64,000 nucleotides of DNA from JALELF01 sp964473455 (GCA_964473455.1 CAYYQX010000001.1:124001-188000), one strand, 5' to 3'. Shown: positions 1 to 7,993, numbered from the stretch's first letter. Program-made: numbers and translations. Notes: generated by a model from the letters alone, not told the origin.

Positions 1-196
1 TGGTTAAAGAAACAAAAAGCGAAATGAATAATAGCGTACTTTTATTTGAAAGCCATCTTTCAAACTTTTTGCCCGATTTATCATAATTGCCTCTAAACAT
101 CACAATTAGTTTTGTTATGGGAATAATTATTACTTTATCAAATATTTTGGCTGCTTTTATAAAGAAGTTTTTACTTTTTTTCAGTATTTTCTTCAT
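1..196 (-). CDS. cdaR: CdaR/YbbR family regulator of CdaA, N-terminal part only
   Basis: A reading frame begins with ATG at 196 and runs off the left edge of the window, giving 65 codons. A very strong ribosome binding site (GGAGGAAACAA just before the ATG) decides the start. The peptide begins MKKILKKSKNFFIK, is basic, and reaches a hydrophobic stretch (TLLFISLFVSL) at the edge, as expected for the single N-terminal anchor of YbbR-domain proteins. It overlaps the end of cdaA by 26 bases in another frame. The cdaA-cdaR order is the conserved Bacillota arrangement, in which CdaR modulates the diadenylate cyclase. The YbbR repeats lie outside the window, so the identity rests mainly on context. 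Confidence 0.75.
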   Translation of the reverse strand, partial: MKKILKKSKNFFIKAAKIFDKVIIIPITKLIVMFRGNYDKSGKKFERWLSNKSTLLFISLFVSLT

Positions 197-989
197 TTGT
201 TTCCTCCTCTAAAAGCACACTATTCTTTGGTTTTAGTTCTTCTAAAATCTTCATTTTAAATTCATCTAGTGTTAAATTGTAAAAAAGTTCTCCTCCCATA
301 GCAATTGATATTCTTCCAGTCTCTTCTGAAACGATTAGGGCTAGACAGTCTACCTCTTCACTAATTCCAAGTGCCGCTCTATGTCTTGTCCCAAGTCTCT
401 TACTTACTTTTTGATTGTCACTTGTTGGAAATATTGCTCCAGCACTTGTGATTTTATCTCCTTGAATAATTACTCCACCATCGTGCAGAGGATTATTTGG
501 GAAGAAAATAGATACTAATAAATCGTTTGATATATCAGCATATAACTTTCTTGATTTTTCAATATACTCCTGCATTGAATTATCACGTTCAATAACTATT
601 AAAGCCCCAATTCTCATTCTTTTTAAGTATTCTACTGCGCCAACTATTTCATAAACCACTCTTTCTCTTTCATCAAGTGTTAGAGTTTTATGTCTTCCCA
701 GAAGTTGACTTCTTCCAAGTTGTTCAAGAACATTTCTAATTTCAGGCTGAAAAATTATGATTAAGGCAAGTGGCCCATACATAATAACATAATCTAATAA
801 ATATCCAACAGTTGATAAATTTAAAACATCACTTACTATCTTAAGTACTAATATTATTAAAATTCCTTTAAATAGTAAAACCATTCTTACGTTTTTTCTT
901 AAACTTTTTAAAACGTAGAATATTACTCCCCAAACTAATAAAACATCGATTAATTTTCTTATAAAATCGATTATTCCGTCTACTGTCAT
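171..989 (-). CDS. cdaA: Diadenylate cyclase CdaA (DacA), membrane-bound c-di-AMP synthase
   Basis: The 272-residue protein makes cyclic di-AMP from two ATP at the membrane. Three hydrophobic helices lie at about residues 15-30, 37-56 and 61-80, followed by the DAC domain. Catalytic motifs are visible: HDGG at 169-172 (usually HDGA) and RHR at 202-204. Length and architecture match the CdaA class. The start follows an AGAGGTG site. The next gene downstream on the same strand is cdaR, its usual partner. The DGA to DGG change is conservative and probably does not abolish activity. A charged Glu/Lys tail of about 15 residues overlaps the start of cdaR. Confidence 0.96.
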   Translation of the reverse strand: MTVDGIIDFIRKLIDVLLVWGVIFYVLKSLRKNVRMVLLFKGILIILVLKIVSDVLNLSTVGYLLDYVIMYGPLALIIIFQPEIRNVLEQLGRSQLLGRHKTLTLDERERVVYEIVGAVEYLKRMRIGALIVIERDNSMQEYIEKSRKLYADISNDLLVSIFFPNNPLHDGGVIIQGDKITSAGAIFPTSDNQKVSKRLGTRHRAALGISEEVDCLALIVSEETGRISIAMGGELFYNLTLDEFKMKILEELKPKNSVLLEEETNEENTEKK

Positions 990-1061
990 ACAACACCTCT
1001 ACTCTATAATTATATCATAATTCAAATTTATTGCTATTGAAAGTAATTCTATTTACATTTT

Positions 1062-2237
1062 TTAACTGAAATTAAACATTAACCATTCCGGTTTAAAAAC
1101 CATAAGAACAGCTACTAAAATCATGATACTTGCTCCTATTAAATGAGAATACTTTGAATATTTTGTAGACAGTTTTGATATTTTTAAAGTGAACATAGCT
1201 ACTGTAAAAACTATCAAATCATCAAGAAGGAAAAATAAAATATACACCCCAATATTTATAGCATACTCTATTTTTGTCAAATCATTTAACGCAAGTATTT
1301 GCGTAAATAAAAGTGGTAGTCCTGCCGAACAAGCAAGTTCAATTAAGTTAACAGTAAAAGCTAAAGCCATTATACCAAAAACAGCAAATATAATTTTCTT
1401 TTGAGAAGTAAATTTGTTAATCTTTTCAATTATTTTTTTTCTTTTACTTGAATCAACAACTTTACAGCCATCTTTTTCTTTATAATAGCTTTTTAGATTG
1501 ATTACTCCGGCTATCATAGCAATTGTAGCTATTAATATTTGTAGCCATCTAATTTCAATCGCTCTTAACGCTATATTTAACCAAGCAAGCATAAAAAACA
1601 AGTAAACAACAGCGCTTGTAACTAAGAATACTAAACCTAAAATCCACATTTTTTTTCTGTCATTCATACCTATTAAAATCGTTATTAAAAATATCAATAC
1701 CCACATTGCGCAAGGATTAAAACCATCTACTAATCCTAAAACTAATGCAACTAGTGGTAAGGATACTAATTTTGGATCTATCTCACCAATTAAAGGCAAA
1801 GTCATTTTATCATCCGTTTTTTCGTTCGGATTTTCTTCGCCAACAAAGGCTGGCACTATTCCAAGTACTTCACCTAATGGGTCTTTATGAGCAAATGAAG
1901 AATAATATTTGATCATATCCTCCATTTGATATCCTGTTGTTGTACTATATCCTATAAAATATTGTGAACCTATTATTGTAATTGGAACACTACTAGTTTT
2001 AAAGTCTAATTCATCAAAGGCTTTCTCTAGTACTTCAATAGATGATGAGCTACTTACCTCATATTTGTAAACAGTCAAATAATCATATTTTTTCTCGAGT
2101 TGCGTTAAAAACTTTTCTTCACTCGCACAATGACTACAAGACGTACTGTAAAATAAATATAAATTAACCTTTTCCGTTGCTTTAACAGAAATAGGAATAA
2201 ATAACAAAATTAAAAATAAAAGATAAAATTTTTTCAT
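1062..2237 (-). CDS. Thioredoxin-fold plus CcdA/DsbD-like transmembrane thiol-redox protein
   Basis: The 391-residue protein has an N-terminal signal or anchor segment (residues 1-20). A short thioredoxin or glutaredoxin-like domain with CSHC at 34-37 follows, then about six membrane helices of the CcdA/DsbD type from residue 155. Conserved membrane cysteines occur in FNPC (C176) and ELACSAG (C304), the pair expected to pass electrons across the membrane. It probably moves reducing equivalents between cytoplasmic thioredoxin and extracytoplasmic thiols. Its start overlaps the stop of the adjacent thioredoxin-like gene by four bases (ATGA), so the two are translationally coupled. No cytochrome c genes are nearby, so a heme-maturation role is unlikely. 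The substrate is unknown. Confidence 0.8.
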   Translation of the reverse strand: MKKFYLLFLILLFIPISVKATEKVNLYLFYSTSCSHCASEEKFLTQLEKKYDYLTVYKYEVSSSSSIEVLEKAFDELDFKTSSVPITIIGSQYFIGYSTTTGYQMEDMIKYYSSFAHKDPLGEVLGIVPAFVGEENPNEKTDDKMTLPLIGEIDPKLVSLPLVALVLGLVDGFNPCAMWVLIFLITILIGMNDRKKMWILGLVFLVTSAVVYLFFMLAWLNIALRAIEIRWLQILIATIAMIAGVINLKSYYKEKDGCKVVDSSKRKKIIEKINKFTSQKKIIFAVFGIMALAFTVNLIELACSAGLPLLFTQILALNDLTKIEYAINIGVYILFFLLDDLIVFTVAMFTLKISKLSTKYSKYSHLIGASIMILVAVLMVFKPEWLMFNFS

Positions 2238-2491
2238 TCTTTTCCTTTCTTTATCAAGTCTTCAATTTGATCTTTGCTTACTTCACCCATCAATCTCCCT
2301 ATTTCCTCACCATTTACTTCAGCAATTATAACGGGAATGTTTGTTTTTACATTATATTTAGTAATATCATCAAAATCTACATCATATTCAAGAAATTCGA
2401 TATCGGGGTGTGTTCCTTTAAGCTCCAAAAACCTTGAATTAACTATTAAGCATGCACTACACCAAATGGCACCTATTTTTATTATCTTCAT
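2234..2491 (-). CDS. Small thioredoxin-like protein
   Basis: An 85-residue protein with a thioredoxin-type active site, WCSAC near residue 10, and a cis-proline region NIPVII near residue 53. It is shorter than classic thioredoxin (about 105) and lacks a signal peptide, so it is probably cytoplasmic. It lies between the cysteine desulfurase gene (4-base spacer) and the CcdA-like membrane gene (ATGA overlap). It may be the cytoplasmic electron donor to that membrane protein, which is inference from context. Confidence 0.82.
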   Translation of the reverse strand: MKIIKIGAIWCSACLIVNSRFLELKGTHPDIEFLEYDVDFDDITKYNVKTNIPVIIAEVNGEEIGRLMGEVSKDQIEDLIKKGKE

Positions 2492-2495
2492 AATG

Positions 2496-3599
2496 TCACC
2501 CTAGTCTCTCATAACAAATTTTAAATTTTTCTAAAAATAAATTTACTTCTTCTTTTGTTGTTAAATGAGATAAGCTTATTCTTATACTAGAAAGAGCTTT
2601 TTTATAATCTTGTGTAATTTCAAAAACAGCCCTACTGCTTTCGCTTTTTGAACAAGCGCTTTTTGTTGAAATATATATATTGTATTCTTCCATCGCGTGA
2701 ATAAAAGTTTCAACTTTTATGTTTTCAATACTTATATTTAAAATGTGAGGAATATGATTTATACTGTTGATTGATACTTTTTCATACTTAGCTAATTCCT
2801 GTTTTAAATAATTACTTAATTCCAAAACATGATCATATTTTTGTTCTAAATCATTATACGCTAATCTTAGTGCCTTAGCTGTTGAAGCAATCAAAGCAGT
2901 AGCGGGTGTGCCACTCCTGTAAACAGTTGTACTTCTTCCTCCATGTATTAAGGGTTCTAAATCTACGTTTCCTTTTTTTATTAATACACCTATTCCCTTT
3001 AATCCATAAAATTTATGAGCTGAAAAACTTATTAAGTCAACATTTTTAAAAGAAAGATGTTTTTTCCCTATGCTTTGTGTAGCATCAACGTGGAAAAGAG
3101 CATTAGAATTCTCCTTTATTATCTTTCCTATTTCATCAATGTTTTGAATAATCCCCAGTTCACTATTAACTGAGGCAATTGTAACTAAGCAAGTTGGTGT
3201 TTTTAGTTTTTCTCTTAAGTCATCTAAATCAACAAGGCCGTCTACAAGCTTTAAAAAAGTTATTTCGCATCCTTGTTTTTGTAGATAAGACAAAGGACCA
3301 TAAATCGAAGAATGTTCTAGATTGGTTGTTATAATGTGTTTGATTTTACTCTTTTCTACTACTCCTTTAATAGCTAAATTATTTGACTCACTTGCTCCAC
3401 TAGTATATATAACTTCATTTTCATTTACTCCAAGAATTTTTGCGATTTGTTTAGTAGCTGCGTCTATTAATTCTTTTGCTTTTATACCTAATAAATGAAT
3501 AGAATTTGAATTGCCAAAATAAGTTTTTTCCACTTCCATAAAAGTCGTTAAAACTTCATCATTAACTGGTGTTGTTGCGGAATAATCTAAATATATCAT
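2496..3599 (-). CDS. Cysteine desulfurase (NifS/IscS family)
   Basis: A 367-residue PLP-dependent class V aminotransferase fold. It releases sulfur from cysteine for Fe-S clusters or tRNA thiolation. The Schiff-base lysine is in SAHKFYG (K196), the cofactor-binding HVDATQS is at about 170-176, and the active-site cysteine loop is STKSACSKS (C316). The protein begins MIYLDYSATTP, typical of the family. It is first in a run with the thioredoxin-like and CcdA-like genes. The start has a good AGGAGTGA site. No scaffold (iscU) or thiI gene is adjacent, so the acceptor is not known. Related family members include SufS, which has a shorter active-site loop. Confidence 0.93.
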   Translation of the reverse strand: MIYLDYSATTPVNDEVLTTFMEVEKTYFGNSNSIHLLGIKAKELIDAATKQIAKILGVNENEVIYTSGASESNNLAIKGVVEKSKIKHIITTNLEHSSIYGPLSYLQKQGCEITFLKLVDGLVDLDDLREKLKTPTCLVTIASVNSELGIIQNIDEIGKIIKENSNALFHVDATQSIGKKHLSFKNVDLISFSAHKFYGLKGIGVLIKKGNVDLEPLIHGGRSTTVYRSGTPATALIASTAKALRLAYNDLEQKYDHVLELSNYLKQELAKYEKVSINSINHIPHILNISIENIKVETFIHAMEEYNIYISTKSACSKSESSRAVFEITQDYKKALSSIRISLSHLTTKEEVNLFLEKFKICYERLG

Positions 3600-3619
3600 A
3601 ATATCACTCCTATAAATAG

Positions 3620-3659
3620 TTGTCTAAACAATTTTACTACATTTCTACACTTTAGTAAA
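3620..3659 (-). promoter_or_regulatory. Sigma-A promoter with overlapping palindrome for the cysteine desulfurase operon
   Basis: Reading the minus strand, TTTACT (3654-3659) and TAAAAT (3631-3636) are separated by 17 bases. Immediately downstream is the 12-base imperfect palindrome TTGTTTAGACAA (3620-3631), which would cover the transcription start and is a candidate repressor site. The palindrome and promoter are seen directly; the regulator is unknown. Confidence 0.55.
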
Positions 3660-3665
3660 CAGCAT

Positions 3666-3692
3666 AAAAAAAGTAATATTTTTTATTACTTT
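3666..3692 (-). terminator. Intrinsic terminator overlapping the rplT stop codon
   Basis: On the minus strand AAAGTAATA, a short A-rich loop and TATTACTTT are followed by seven T. The rplT stop codon lies inside the hairpin, so the terminator is folded into the gene end. Confidence 0.8.
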
Positions 3693-4213
3693 AATGCGTT
3701 TACCAATTCTATCTTTTTCATTGTTGTATAACCTTTGATTTCTTTTTCTTTTGCCATAATTCTTAATTCAGCAACAGTTAAAGCTTCAAGGCTTGATTTT
3801 CCTTTTTTAACAGCTTTCTTCTCTTTAACTGCTTTTGGTTCTGCTACTTTCACAGTTTTTTCAAGTGCTTCTTTGGCAAGCTTAACTAAATTTGTGAAAG
3901 ATGCTGGATTATCAATTGCAATCTCACTAAGCATTTTTCTATTTACTTCAACGCCTGCTTTACTTAATCCATTAATAAATTTTGAATAACTTATTTCATT
4001 TTCTCTACAAGCAGCGTTTATTCTTATAATCCATAATTTTCTAAAATCTCTTTTGTTTTGTCTTCTATCTCTATATGCATATGCGCCAGAATGCATAATT
4101 TGTTCTTTTGCCGTTTTATATACTCTGTGTTTTGAACCAAAGTATCCTTTTGCTTGATCTAAAACTTTTTTTCTTCTTTGTTTGTGGACAATTCCACCTT
4201 TTACTCTTGTCAT
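3686..4213 (-). CDS. rplT: 50S ribosomal protein L20 with C-terminal Rho_N/SAP-like extension
   Basis: The first 118 or so residues are a standard L20 (RKKVLDQAKGYFGSKH, RDRRQNKRDFRKLWI), which binds 23S rRNA during early 50S assembly and, in Bacillota, represses its own operon. The protein is 175 residues, against about 118 usually. A lysine-rich linker (about 118-140) leads to a helix-turn-helix-like tail, LTVAELRIMAKEKEIKGY and KKIELVNALK, that resembles the Rho N-terminal/SAP nucleic-acid-binding motif. There is no frameshift and the stop is followed by a terminator, so the extension is genuine. It is last in infC-rpmI-rplT. Confidence 0.95.
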   Translation of the reverse strand: MTRVKGGIVHKQRRKKVLDQAKGYFGSKHRVYKTAKEQIMHSGAYAYRDRRQNKRDFRKLWIIRINAACRENEISYSKFINGLSKAGVEVNRKMLSEIAIDNPASFTNLVKLAKEALEKTVKVAEPKAVKEKKAVKKGKSSLEALTVAELRIMAKEKEIKGYTTMKKIELVNALK

Positions 4214-4223
4214 CTTTCCTCCA

Positions 4224-4415
4224 CTATATTATGCTTTTAAGTCTTTTAAAGTCGCTCGCACTTAGAACAGAACCTGCTCTATTTTTTCTGCCTAATTTAG
4301 AACTTTTTTTACCTGTATTATGTCTACTGCCTGGCCTACCTATTGTGATAGTGCCGCTTTTATGAACATTTAAAACTTTTTTTGTGCCTTTGTGTGTTTT
4401 TAGTTTATTTTTCAT
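4224..4415 (-). CDS. rpmI: 50S ribosomal protein L35
   Basis: A 63-residue, strongly basic protein (KLKTHKGTKKVLNVHKSGTI, then an SASDFKRLKSII end) of normal L35 length. It lies between infC and rplT with spacers of about ten bases, the conserved order. It is a component of the large ribosomal subunit. The start follows a usable AGGAGG site. Confidence 0.96.
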   Translation of the reverse strand: MKNKLKTHKGTKKVLNVHKSGTITIGRPGSRHNTGKKSSKLGRKNRAGSVLSASDFKRLKSII

Positions 4416-4424
4416 TTAGTCCTC

Positions 4425-4955
4425 CTATTTTTCTTTTTTTGGTGTTAGTATTATACTCATAGATTTATTATCTAATATTGGATTTTTTTCAATAACAGAT
4501 ATTTCTTCTAGAGCTTTTGCAAATTGAAGTAAAACGTCATTTCCTAATTCTGGATGAGCTAATTGTCTTCCTTTGAATCTAATTGATCCTTTTATCTTAT
4601 GACCTTTTTGTAAATATTTTTTTGCGTTATTTACCCTTGTATTAAAGTCGTTAGTGTCTATTGTTACAGAAAGACGGTATTCTTTCATTTCTAAATTACC
4701 TTCTCTTTGTTTTTTCAAGTTTTCTTTTGACCTTTTTTGACTTTCATATCTAAAACGATTATAATCCATTAATTTACAAACTGGTGGATTAGAACTTTGG
4801 CTAATTAAAACTAAATCAAATCCTGAATAACTAGCTAAAGTTAATGCGTCATTTATTTGTTTTAATCCTAGCTTTTCTCCATTTGGACCTATTACCATTA
4901 CTTCTTTTGCTCGGATTTGTTCATTTATAAACAAATCACCATTTCTATTTGCGAT
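4425..4955 (-). CDS. infC: Translation initiation factor IF-3, predicted AUC start codon
   Basis: A 176-residue IF-3 if translation begins at ATC (4955-4953): the N-terminus then reads (M)ANRNGDLFINEQIRAKEVMV, exactly where family members begin. The site is decided by GGAGGTG seven bases upstream. The upstream in-frame ATG at 5015 would add 20 residues that run through the attenuator terminator and is not credible. Non-AUG starts (AUU/AUC/AUA) are a known feature of infC and let IF-3 repress its own translation by rejecting non-canonical starts. IF-3 binds 30S subunits and checks initiator codon pairing. It is first gene of infC-rpmI-rplT. Confidence 0.93.
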   Translation of the reverse strand: MANRNGDLFINEQIRAKEVMVIGPNGEKLGLKQINDALTLASYSGFDLVLISQSSNPPVCKLMDYNRFRYESQKRSKENLKKQREGNLEMKEYRLSVTIDTNDFNTRVNNAKKYLQKGHKIKGSIRFKGRQLAHPELGNDVLLQFAKALEEISVIEKNPILDNKSMSIILTPKKEK

Positions 4956-4990
4956 AGTGTGACACCTCCATATAAAACTTAAAAAGGAAT

Positions 4991-5101
4991 ATAAAAAGTG
5001 GATACGAATATCCACCTTTAAAACAAGTCTTTTAGCTGTTTACCCAAAACTATTTGTAATCGGGTGAGAAGTGGATACTTCTGCTTTCCTTTTTTCAATT
5101 T
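4991..5101 (-). promoter_or_regulatory. infC leader: L20-type transcription attenuator
   Basis: On the minus strand the leader holds a hairpin AGAAGTATCCACTTCT (5067-5082), ACCC/GGGT and TAAACA/TGTTTTA complementary segments, and then an intrinsic terminator GTGGATATTCGTATCCAC plus T-run (4991-5015). The upstream GTATCCAC (5071-5078) can also pair with GTGGATA of the terminator, which would give an exclusive antiterminator. The arrangement corresponds to the L20 leader of Bacillota, where L20 binding favours termination. The complementarity is seen directly; L20 binding is inferred from the operon it precedes. Confidence 0.75.
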
Positions 5102-5108
5102 CTATTCC

Positions 5109-5136
5109 ATTATAACATTAATAATTAATTTGTCAA
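5109..5136 (-). promoter_or_regulatory. Sigma-A promoter of infC-rpmI-rplT
   Basis: On the minus strand TTGACA (5131-5136) and TATAAT (5109-5114) are perfect consensus boxes separated by 16 bases. It lies about 30 bases upstream of the first leader hairpin, so transcription would start near 5102. Confidence 0.85.
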
Positions 5137-5150
5137 GAAAAGGATGTATT

Positions 5151-5986
5151 TTAACGATGATTTCTAATTACTACTATACCAGAGCCACCAGACATACATG
5201 CAACTCCTCTGGTACAAGATCCTGCTCCACCACCAGTGTTTGGTTGGCCATTAGTGGCTGGTAACCCATTATAGCGGATTCCATTTCCACCACCACCAGT
5301 TCCACCAGGCCCTCCTGGCTTGTCTTCCGGAGTACAGCCAGGACAATAGCCTCCGCCTCCACCTCCGCCTCCAGCATAAAGTGTTCCTGTTGCTTCACCA
5401 AATTCTCGAGTTGTTGTCCCTTGACCATATCCAACTCTATTTGCTTCGGTTGTGCCTCCATTTCCTCCGTCTGTTCCACCATATGCACCATTATCAGTGT
5501 ATCCACCGTTTCCACCACCAGAGCCTCCATCCATTCCATTTCCACCATTTACAGTGTAGCCAAAGCCAGAAGTGGCAACCCCATTAACAGAACTAGGTGT
5601 TCCGCCTGCTCCAATTGTAATACTATAAGCGGTGTTGGCTGTTAAACTTTTAGAACTATATGTTGCAGTGTATCCTCCACCTCCGCCACCAAGTTTCCAA
5701 AAAGAAGAATCTGTTGAAGTACCTGATGCTCCTCCTCCAACCAAAAACACATCTATTGCCATATTTACTGCAGGTGTGAAAGTTCCATTAGTTAATAACT
5801 TTATTCGCCAATTACCACTTCCATCATCTATAAATGTGTATGTCCCTGTATAACTAAACATTGACACATAGCTCGCTGTTAAAGTTGCATTACTAGATCC
5901 CATGGTAAATGTTGTCCCAGCCATTGAACACCCTGTGCAGCTTACCGTCCAGCCAGAAAAAACGTAAAAATCTTTTGTTGGGTTAT
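5151..5986 (-). CDS. Prepilin-like surface protein, C-terminal part (glycine-rich domain), interrupted by assembly gap
   Basis: This frame is open from the gap edge to a TAA at 5151. It begins with the end of a Listeria-Bacteroides type repeat (SGWTVSCTGCS, then TFTMGSSNATLTASYV). About 250 residues follow of a glycine-rich beta domain with runs such as GGGGGGYT and GGGGGGGG, a CPGC motif, and a conserved-looking end GGSGIVVIRNHR. Similar glycine-rich domains occur in phage tail and cell-surface proteins. Removing the 100 N and one copy of the 55-base flanking duplication joins this frame in phase to the part at 6087-6748, giving one 480-residue protein. An internal ATG at 5924 should not be taken as a start. 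Confidence 0.75.
5932..5986. repeat. Left copy of 55-base duplication flanking the N gap
   Basis: Identical to 6087-6141. The copy runs up to the first N. Because both contig ends carry the same 55 bases, this is most simply an unmerged contig overlap and not a biological repeat. Confidence 0.85.
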
Positions 5987-6086
5987 NNNNNNNNNNNNNN
6001 NNNNNNNNNNNNNNNNNNNNNNNNNNNNNNNNNNNNNNNNNNNNNNNNNNNNNNNNNNNNNNNNNNNNNNNNNNNNNNNNNNNNNN
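5987..6086. other. Scaffold gap of exactly 100 N
   Basis: A round 100-N spacer placed by an assembler within a repetitive surface-protein gene. The identical 55 bases on both sides suggest that no sequence is really missing, although a collapsed number of repeats cannot be excluded. Confidence 0.97.
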
Positions 6087-6141
6087 CCTGTGCAGCTTAC
6101 CGTCCAGCCAGAAAAAACGTAAAAATCTTTTGTTGGGTTAT
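6087..6141. repeat. Right copy of 55-base duplication flanking the N gap
   Basis: Identical to 5932-5986 and starts at the first base after the N run. See that entry for interpretation. Confidence 0.85.
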
Positions 6142-6748
6142 TTACTGTTACTGTATAATCACTAAGGATTGTTTGCGGACTTGTTCCACTCCATGTCCCA
6201 CCATTGGCGTTAACGGTTAAAGTGTAATACGTTTGCCCTTCTCCTCCTAAATACCAATTTTGTTCCCTATTATCATATTGATAAATTACATTAATAGGAT
6301 ATACTTTATCTTCTAATGTTGCACTTGATAACTCTGCATAAAGCTGAAAAACAGTATTATACTTTCCAGAACCAACACCTATTGTTGTTTCTGTAGTATA
6401 TGAAACATTGTTAATAGCTATTTCTGTTGGCAGTATGACAACATAATCTCCTATTATTACTTCATTTGAATCCGAATTAAAAGATATTTGAATTCTAGTA
6501 GAATCTTCCAACAGAAGCTCCACGCAAGTCGCCCCACAATAAGAACCATCAATAATTGTATTGTTGTTTAAAATTTGATTTATTCTACTAGAAATTAAAG
6601 TTTGTTTATTAATAATATTTGCTTTAACTCCGTTTGTATAATAATCTCCTTTTAAATATAAAACAATTTCAATCAGAAAAAACGCCATTACTGCTGCAAG
6701 AGCAAACGATACAATCAACTCAATTATTGTCAACCCTTTATTATTCAT
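6087..6748 (-). CDS. Prepilin-like surface protein, N-terminal part, interrupted by assembly gap
   Basis: The protein begins MNNKGLTIIELIVSFAL: a short basic leader, glycine at the cleavage site, glutamate at mature position 5 and a long hydrophobic helix. These are the hallmarks of type IV prepilins and pseudopilins processed by a prepilin peptidase. A cysteine pair in SYCGATCVE and an extracellular beta region follow. A Listeria-Bacteroides (InlB B-like) repeat begins at TLTVNANGGTWSG and continues across the gap. The start has an AGGAGG site and lies 10 bases after the SEDS gene, so the two are co-transcribed. No pilus assembly ATPase or peptidase gene is in the window, so the export route is unknown. 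Confidence 0.78.
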
Positions 6749-6758
6749 AAAATACCTC

Positions 6759-7904
6759 CTATATTTTTAAAATTTTATCTTCAATATAGACTCTTTCGAC
6801 TAAACCGATAGAGACTATCAAACCAATAATATATGATCCTCCATAACTAAAGAAAGGTAAAGGAACTCCCGTTAATGGAAGTAAACCAAGTAAACCACCC
6901 AAATTAATTAAAATGTGCAGAAATATATAGAAAGAAACCCCAAGAGCAATAAATCTTCCTCTAATACTGCTAGCCTTAGAAGCAATCATAATTATGCGAT
7001 ATAATAATAAAATGTATAAAATAAACACAAAAGAAGTTCTAATAAAACCATTTTCTTCTGATACTATCGCAAATATACTATCAGTATGAGGTTCAGGAAT
7101 ATAAGAATATTTTTGTTGGCTGTTACCTAACCCCAGGCCAAATAATCCTCCGTTATTAATAGCGATAAATCCATTACAAACTTGGTAGCCACCTTCTTCA
7201 TAGTTACTGCAAGGATTAAAATAATTGAATCTTTCTTCTTGTTCTTGTGTTAAAATTGAGCCACTCCTAAAATATATAATTCCAAGGCCAATAACACTTG
7301 TAAGAACTAAAATCCCCATAATTTTTAACTTGTTTTTGAAATTAATCGGACTAGCTACAAACATCATTAAAAAAGTCATAAGTAAAATGATGGCTGTTCC
7401 TAAATCTTTTTGAAAAAAAACAACGATTGGCGCAAATAATCCCACTAATAAAATAACTCCCAAGATATATTTGTTTGTTTCACTTCCCTTTACTTTATTG
7501 TAATATATTTCAAATAAAAGAGCTAAGTAAACAATTATAATAGGTTTGGCAAATTCACTTGGTTGAAATTTAAAGCCCAGTATTGTTATCCAATTTTGTG
7601 CTCCTCTAGTCTCGCTGCCAAAAGACAAAAACAAAAGGATTAATGTTATCACAATAAATAAAATTCTAGTAATTTTTAAATATTTTTTCGTAGGAATATT
7701 TACAATAAAAAAGAAAAATACTAATCCTACTAAAGACATAACTATCTGTTTTAAAAAATAAAAATGAACTGGTTTGTCATAAGCGACGGCAATTCTTGAA
7801 GAAGCTGAAATAATACTTAACAATCCCCATATAAAAAGAATAGAGCTGATGATTAATAAAACTTTGTCAACTTTTTTAAAATTTTGTTTGATTTCTTTTA
7901 TCAT
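6759..7904 (-). CDS. SEDS family peptidoglycan polymerase (FtsW/RodA/SpoVE)
   Basis: A 381-residue integral membrane protein with about ten helices. It polymerises glycan strands from lipid II together with a class B penicillin-binding protein. The family signature is near the C-terminus: TGVPLPFFSYGGSYIIG. An extracytoplasmic loop (EERFNYFNPCSNYEEGGYQV, with a NGGLFGLGLGNSQQKYSYIPE stretch after it) contains the conserved GLGxG and PEPHTDSIFA elements. The sequence alone does not settle FtsW (division) versus RodA (elongation); no mreB, ftsZ or PBP gene is adjacent. It is followed closely by the prepilin-like gene. Confidence 0.9.
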   Translation of the reverse strand: MIKEIKQNFKKVDKVLLIISSILFIWGLLSIISASSRIAVAYDKPVHFYFLKQIVMSLVGLVFFFFIVNIPTKKYLKITRILFIVITLILLFLSFGSETRGAQNWITILGFKFQPSEFAKPIIIVYLALLFEIYYNKVKGSETNKYILGVILLVGLFAPIVVFFQKDLGTAIILLMTFLMMFVASPINFKNKLKIMGILVLTSVIGLGIIYFRSGSILTQEQEERFNYFNPCSNYEEGGYQVCNGFIAINNGGLFGLGLGNSQQKYSYIPEPHTDSIFAIVSEENGFIRTSFVFILYILLLYRIIMIASKASSIRGRFIALGVSFYIFLHILINLGGLLGLLPLTGVPLPFFSYGGSYIIGLIVSIGLVERVYIEDKILKI

Positions 7905-7963
7905 ATTGTCTATCCTCTCTAATATAATAATATCATAAAGTTCTTTTTTTTGAAAATAAAAAT

Positions 7964-7989
7964 TTGTGCTATAATTTAAGATAGAGGTG
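7964..7989 (+). promoter_or_regulatory. Extended -10 promoter and short leader for the carboxypeptidase pair
   Basis: TGTGCTATAAT (7965-7975) contains an extended -10 (TGCTATAAT). Transcription would begin near 7982, only about 12 bases before the ATG, with GAGGTG (7984-7989) almost at the 5' end. The same TTTGTGCTATAAT string precedes def. Confidence 0.55.
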
Positions 7990-7993
7990 TATC

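Noticed and set aside
5932..6141. The 55-base repeat as a biological direct repeat
   Set aside because: Its ends coincide exactly with an artificial 100-N gap, and collapsing it restores a frame.
5909..6220. Plus-strand frame across the N gap
   Set aside because: It is a shadow frame that includes the N run and lies antisense to the prepilin-like gene.
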